From NCBI GenBank assembly GCA_002432085.1, contig DJFN01000106.1, positions 286-8,268 on the forward strand: 7,983 nucleotides of DNA, written 5' to 3'. Each line of letters begins with the position of its first letter. Within the stretch, counting starts at the first letter, position 1. Under the pieces are notes generated by a model. It saw only the letters and a program-made list of their open reading frames with translations. It was not told the origin of the DNA and searched no databases. Below are positions 6,076-7,983 of the stretch, one piece after another. This DNA is from Flavobacteriales bacterium UBA5871 (GTDB taxonomy: Bacteria; Bacteroidota; Bacteroidia; Flavobacteriales_D; Crocinitomicaceae). The position numbers and the translations under genes are program-made.

Positions 6076-7983
6076 ATGGAATACAATTTTCGCGAGATCG
6101 AATCCAAATGGCGTGGGCAATGGAAGGACAAACAAACTTTCCGTGCCGAAGACAACAGCTCGAAGCCCAAGTACTATGTGCTCGATATGTTTCCGTATCC
6201 TTCAGGAGCCGGGCTGCACGTTGGTCACCCGCTCGGCTACATCGCTTCGGATATTTTCGCGCGCTACAAACGCCTGAAAGGCTTCAATGTACTCCATCCG
6301 ATGGGTTATGATTCGTTCGGTCTGCCGGCCGAGCAATACGCGATCCAAACCGGTCAGCACCCCGCCGTGACAACTGCGGAAAACATTGAGCGTTACCGCG
6401 ATCAGCTCGACAAAATCGGTTTCTCGTTCGACTGGTCGCGTGAGGTCCGCACCTCATCGCCGGAATACTACAAATGGACGCAGTGGATCTTCATCCAACT
6501 GTTCAACAGCTGGTACAATCCGCGCACGAATAAAGCAGAAGACATCGGCACGCTGGAAGCGATCTTCGAACAGGAAGGCTTCAGCGGCTCCGACCACGAT
6601 ATTTTAACCGGCGACATCGAAAAAGACCTTTCGGCGTTCACGGCAGCAGAATGGAAAACGTTCGACGAAGAGCGGAAACGCGCCATTCTCATGTATTTCC
6701 GCCTGGCGTATCTCGGCGAAGCGTATGTGAACTGGTGTCCGGCTCTGGGAACCGTTCTCGCCAACGACGAAGTGATCAACGGCGTTTCCGAGCGCGGCGG
6801 TCATCCGGTAGAGCGCAAATTGTTGAAGCAATGGAGCATGCGCATTACGGCTTATGCTCAGCGACTGCTGGACGGACTCGACACGCTCGACTGGACCGAC
6901 AGCATCAAGGAAGCTCAGCGCAACTGGATCGGCCGCAGCGAAGGTGCTTCTATTAATTTCCCCCTTTGGAGGGGGACCGAGGGGGAGGAAAACGCTCCCG
7001 AAGATCACATCCAGGTCTTCACCACACGTCCGGATACCGTTTTCGGAGTTGCTTTCGTAACGCTGGCGCCGGAACACGAGCTGGTAGCTCAGGTAACGAC
7101 TCCGGAGCAAAAAGCGGACGTAGAAGCGTATGTGGAAAAAGCGAAAAACCGCAGCGAACGCGAGCGCATGGCCGATGTGAATACCATCAGCGGCGTCTTC
7201 ACGGGATCGTATGTAAAACATCCGTTTACCGGTCAGCCGGTTCCGATCTGGGTCGGCGACTACGTGCTGGTAGGTTATGGAACAGGCGCCGTAATGGCCG
7301 TTCCGGGCCATGACGAACGCGATTATAAATTTGCGAAGCATTTCGGGATCGAGATCAAACAAGTGATCACTCCGACCGGAGAACACGATTTCGATCAGGC
7401 AGCCTGGACGGAAAAAGAAGGAACGCTGGTGAACTCCGATTTCCTGGATGGGCTCGACGTTAAGTCGGCGATCAAAAAAGCCGTGAGCGAGATCGATGCG
7501 CGCGGTTTTGGACAGAAACGCATCAATTATCGTCTGCGCGACGCGGTTTTCGGCCGTCAGCGCTATTGGGGCGAACCGATCCCGGTTTATTACAAGAACG
7601 GCGTTCCGTACGTAATGCCGGAAAACGAATTGCCGCTGGTTCTGCCGGAGGTCGATAAGTACCTGCCGACCGAAGATGGCGAACCGCCACTGGCACGTGC
7701 TACAGGCTGGAAATACAAAGGCGAATACGATTACGAATTCTCGACCATGCCGGGCTGGGCCGGGAGCTCATGGTATTTCCTCCGCTACATGGATCCGCAC
7801 AACCCGGATGTTTTCGCGTCGAGACAACAGGTGGATTACTGGAAACAGGTCGATCTGTACATCGGTGGCTCGGAGCACGCAACCGGCCATTTGCTCTATG
7901 CCCGTTTCTGGAACAAATTCCTCTTCGATCGCGGCTACATTGGCTTCGACGAGCCGTTCCAGAAGATGATCAACCAGGGGATG
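6076..7983 (+). CDS. leuS: Leucyl-tRNA synthetase, N-terminal 636 residues (runs off the window)
   Basis: The frame is open from ATG 6076 to the last base, ending in FQKMINQGM, a stretch conserved shortly before the KMSKS region. The full enzyme would be about 900 residues. It is a cytoplasmic class Ia synthetase that charges tRNA-Leu. Landmarks: [15 protein letters not shown] with the HIGH-type motif HVGH at 48-51; [31 protein letters not shown]; the CP1 editing domain with TTRPDT at 316-321 and [15 protein letters not shown], whose Asp413 I align with the editing Asp of E. coli LeuRS; then NYRLRD, the SRQRYWG-like GRQRYWG, and [22 protein letters not shown] lies beyond the window. A long segment before NWCP ([12 protein letters not shown] to [18 protein letters not shown]) is absent in E. 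coli and, as I recall, typical of Bacteroidota. Residues 295-305 ([11 protein letters not shown]) are encoded by a palindromic repeat unit, making the stretch between SEG and the editing motif about eight residues longer than in E. coli. Confidence 0.97.
   Translation, partial: MEYNFREIESKWRGQWKDKQTFRAEDNSSKPKYYVLDMFPYPSGAGLHVGHPLGYIASDIFARYKRLKGFNVLHPMGYDSFGLPAEQYAIQTGQHPAVTTAENIERYRDQLDKIGFSFDWSREVRTSSPEYYKWTQWIFIQLFNSWYNPRTNKAEDIGTLEAIFEQEGFSGSDHDILTGDIEKDLSAFTAAEWKTFDEERKRAILMYFRLAYLGEAYVNWCPALGTVLANDEVINGVSERGGHPVERKLLKQWSMRITAYAQRLLDGLDTLDWTDSIKEAQRNWIGRSEGASINFPLWRGTEGEENAPEDHIQVFTTRPDTVFGVAFVTLAPEHELVAQVTTPEQKADVEAYVEKAKNRSERERMADVNTISGVFTGSYVKHPFTGQPVPIWVGDYVLVGYGTGAVMAVPGHDERDYKFAKHFGIEIKQVITPTGEHDFDQAAWTEKEGTLVNSDFLDGLDVKSAIKKAVSEIDARGFGQKRINYRLRDAVFGRQRYWGEPIPVYYKNGVPYVMPENELPLVLPEVDKYLPTEDGEPPLARATGWKYKGEYDYEFSTMPGWAGSSWYFLRYMDPHNPDVFASRQQVDYWKQVDLYIGGSEHATGHLLYARFWNKFLFDRGYIGFDEPFQKMINQGM
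6958..6990 (+). repeat. Palindromic repeat unit inside the leuS reading frame
   Basis: CCCCCT (6960-6965), loop TTGG, AGGGGG (6970-6975) form a 6-bp perfect stem, followed after ACCG by AGGGGGAGG (6980-6988). The same order of parts, including an ATTT lead-in, is found in the right-hand unit of the intergenic pair at 5937-5968. Read in the leuS frame it gives [11 protein letters not shown] with no stop and no frame change. Confidence 0.7.

Noticed and set aside
6958..6990. The leuS repeat as a frameshift or assembly error
   Set aside because: The frame is continuous and family motifs resume on both sides in the same frame, so the extra bases are a multiple of three and look genuine.
6604..7386. 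A 260-codon minus-strand open frame
   Set aside because: It is antisense to the leuS editing domain, whose motifs are unmistakable; the product has no family features.

Overview
The window looks like chromosomal DNA of a Bacteroidota, probably a member of the Flavobacteriales. The evidence is a secreted protein with a type IX secretion (T9SS) sorting domain and a signal peptide ending just before Gln, a TPR-containing LytS-type histidine kinase, a promoter box of the TAnnTTTG type, no Shine-Dalgarno sequences, and a LeuRS with the extra segment before its NWCP motif that I recall from Bacteroidota. The linker domain of the secreted protein reminds me of T9SS cargo in the Fluviicola/Crocinitomicaceae group, but that placement is from memory.

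Layout: (1) 2-397, + strand, the last 131 residues of glycine dehydrogenase (gcvP), closed by a tandem stop and a strong hairpin terminator at 416-445. (2) 476-3568, + strand, a 1030-residue secreted protein with 14 Asp-rich calcium-loop repeats (FG-GAP/VCBS type), a four-Cys linker domain and a C-terminal T9SS sorting domain. (3) 3586-3613, a hairpin and T-run between convergent genes. (4) 3619-5829, - strand, a membrane sensor histidine kinase with a signal peptide, TPRs, coiled coil, one membrane segment and a LytS-type catalytic core. (5) 5830-6075, a 246-base divergent intergenic region with two opposed G/C-rich palindromic units, candidate promoters for both flanking genes, and a perfect 7-bp hairpin just upstream of the next gene. 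(6) 6076 to the window end, + strand, the first 636 residues of leucyl-tRNA synthetase (leuS), open to the edge.

The genes do not form one pathway. gcvP and leuS are housekeeping genes, and the secreted protein and the kinase are accessory surface and signalling genes between them. The secreted-protein gene is clearly AT-richer than its neighbours, with the contrast weakening toward its 3' end.

I see no new defence, mobile or biosynthetic system. The most interesting signal is a short G/C-rich palindromic repeat that occurs as an inverted pair before leuS and again inside leuS, in frame, just before the editing-site motif. The 14-blade architecture of the secreted protein comes next.
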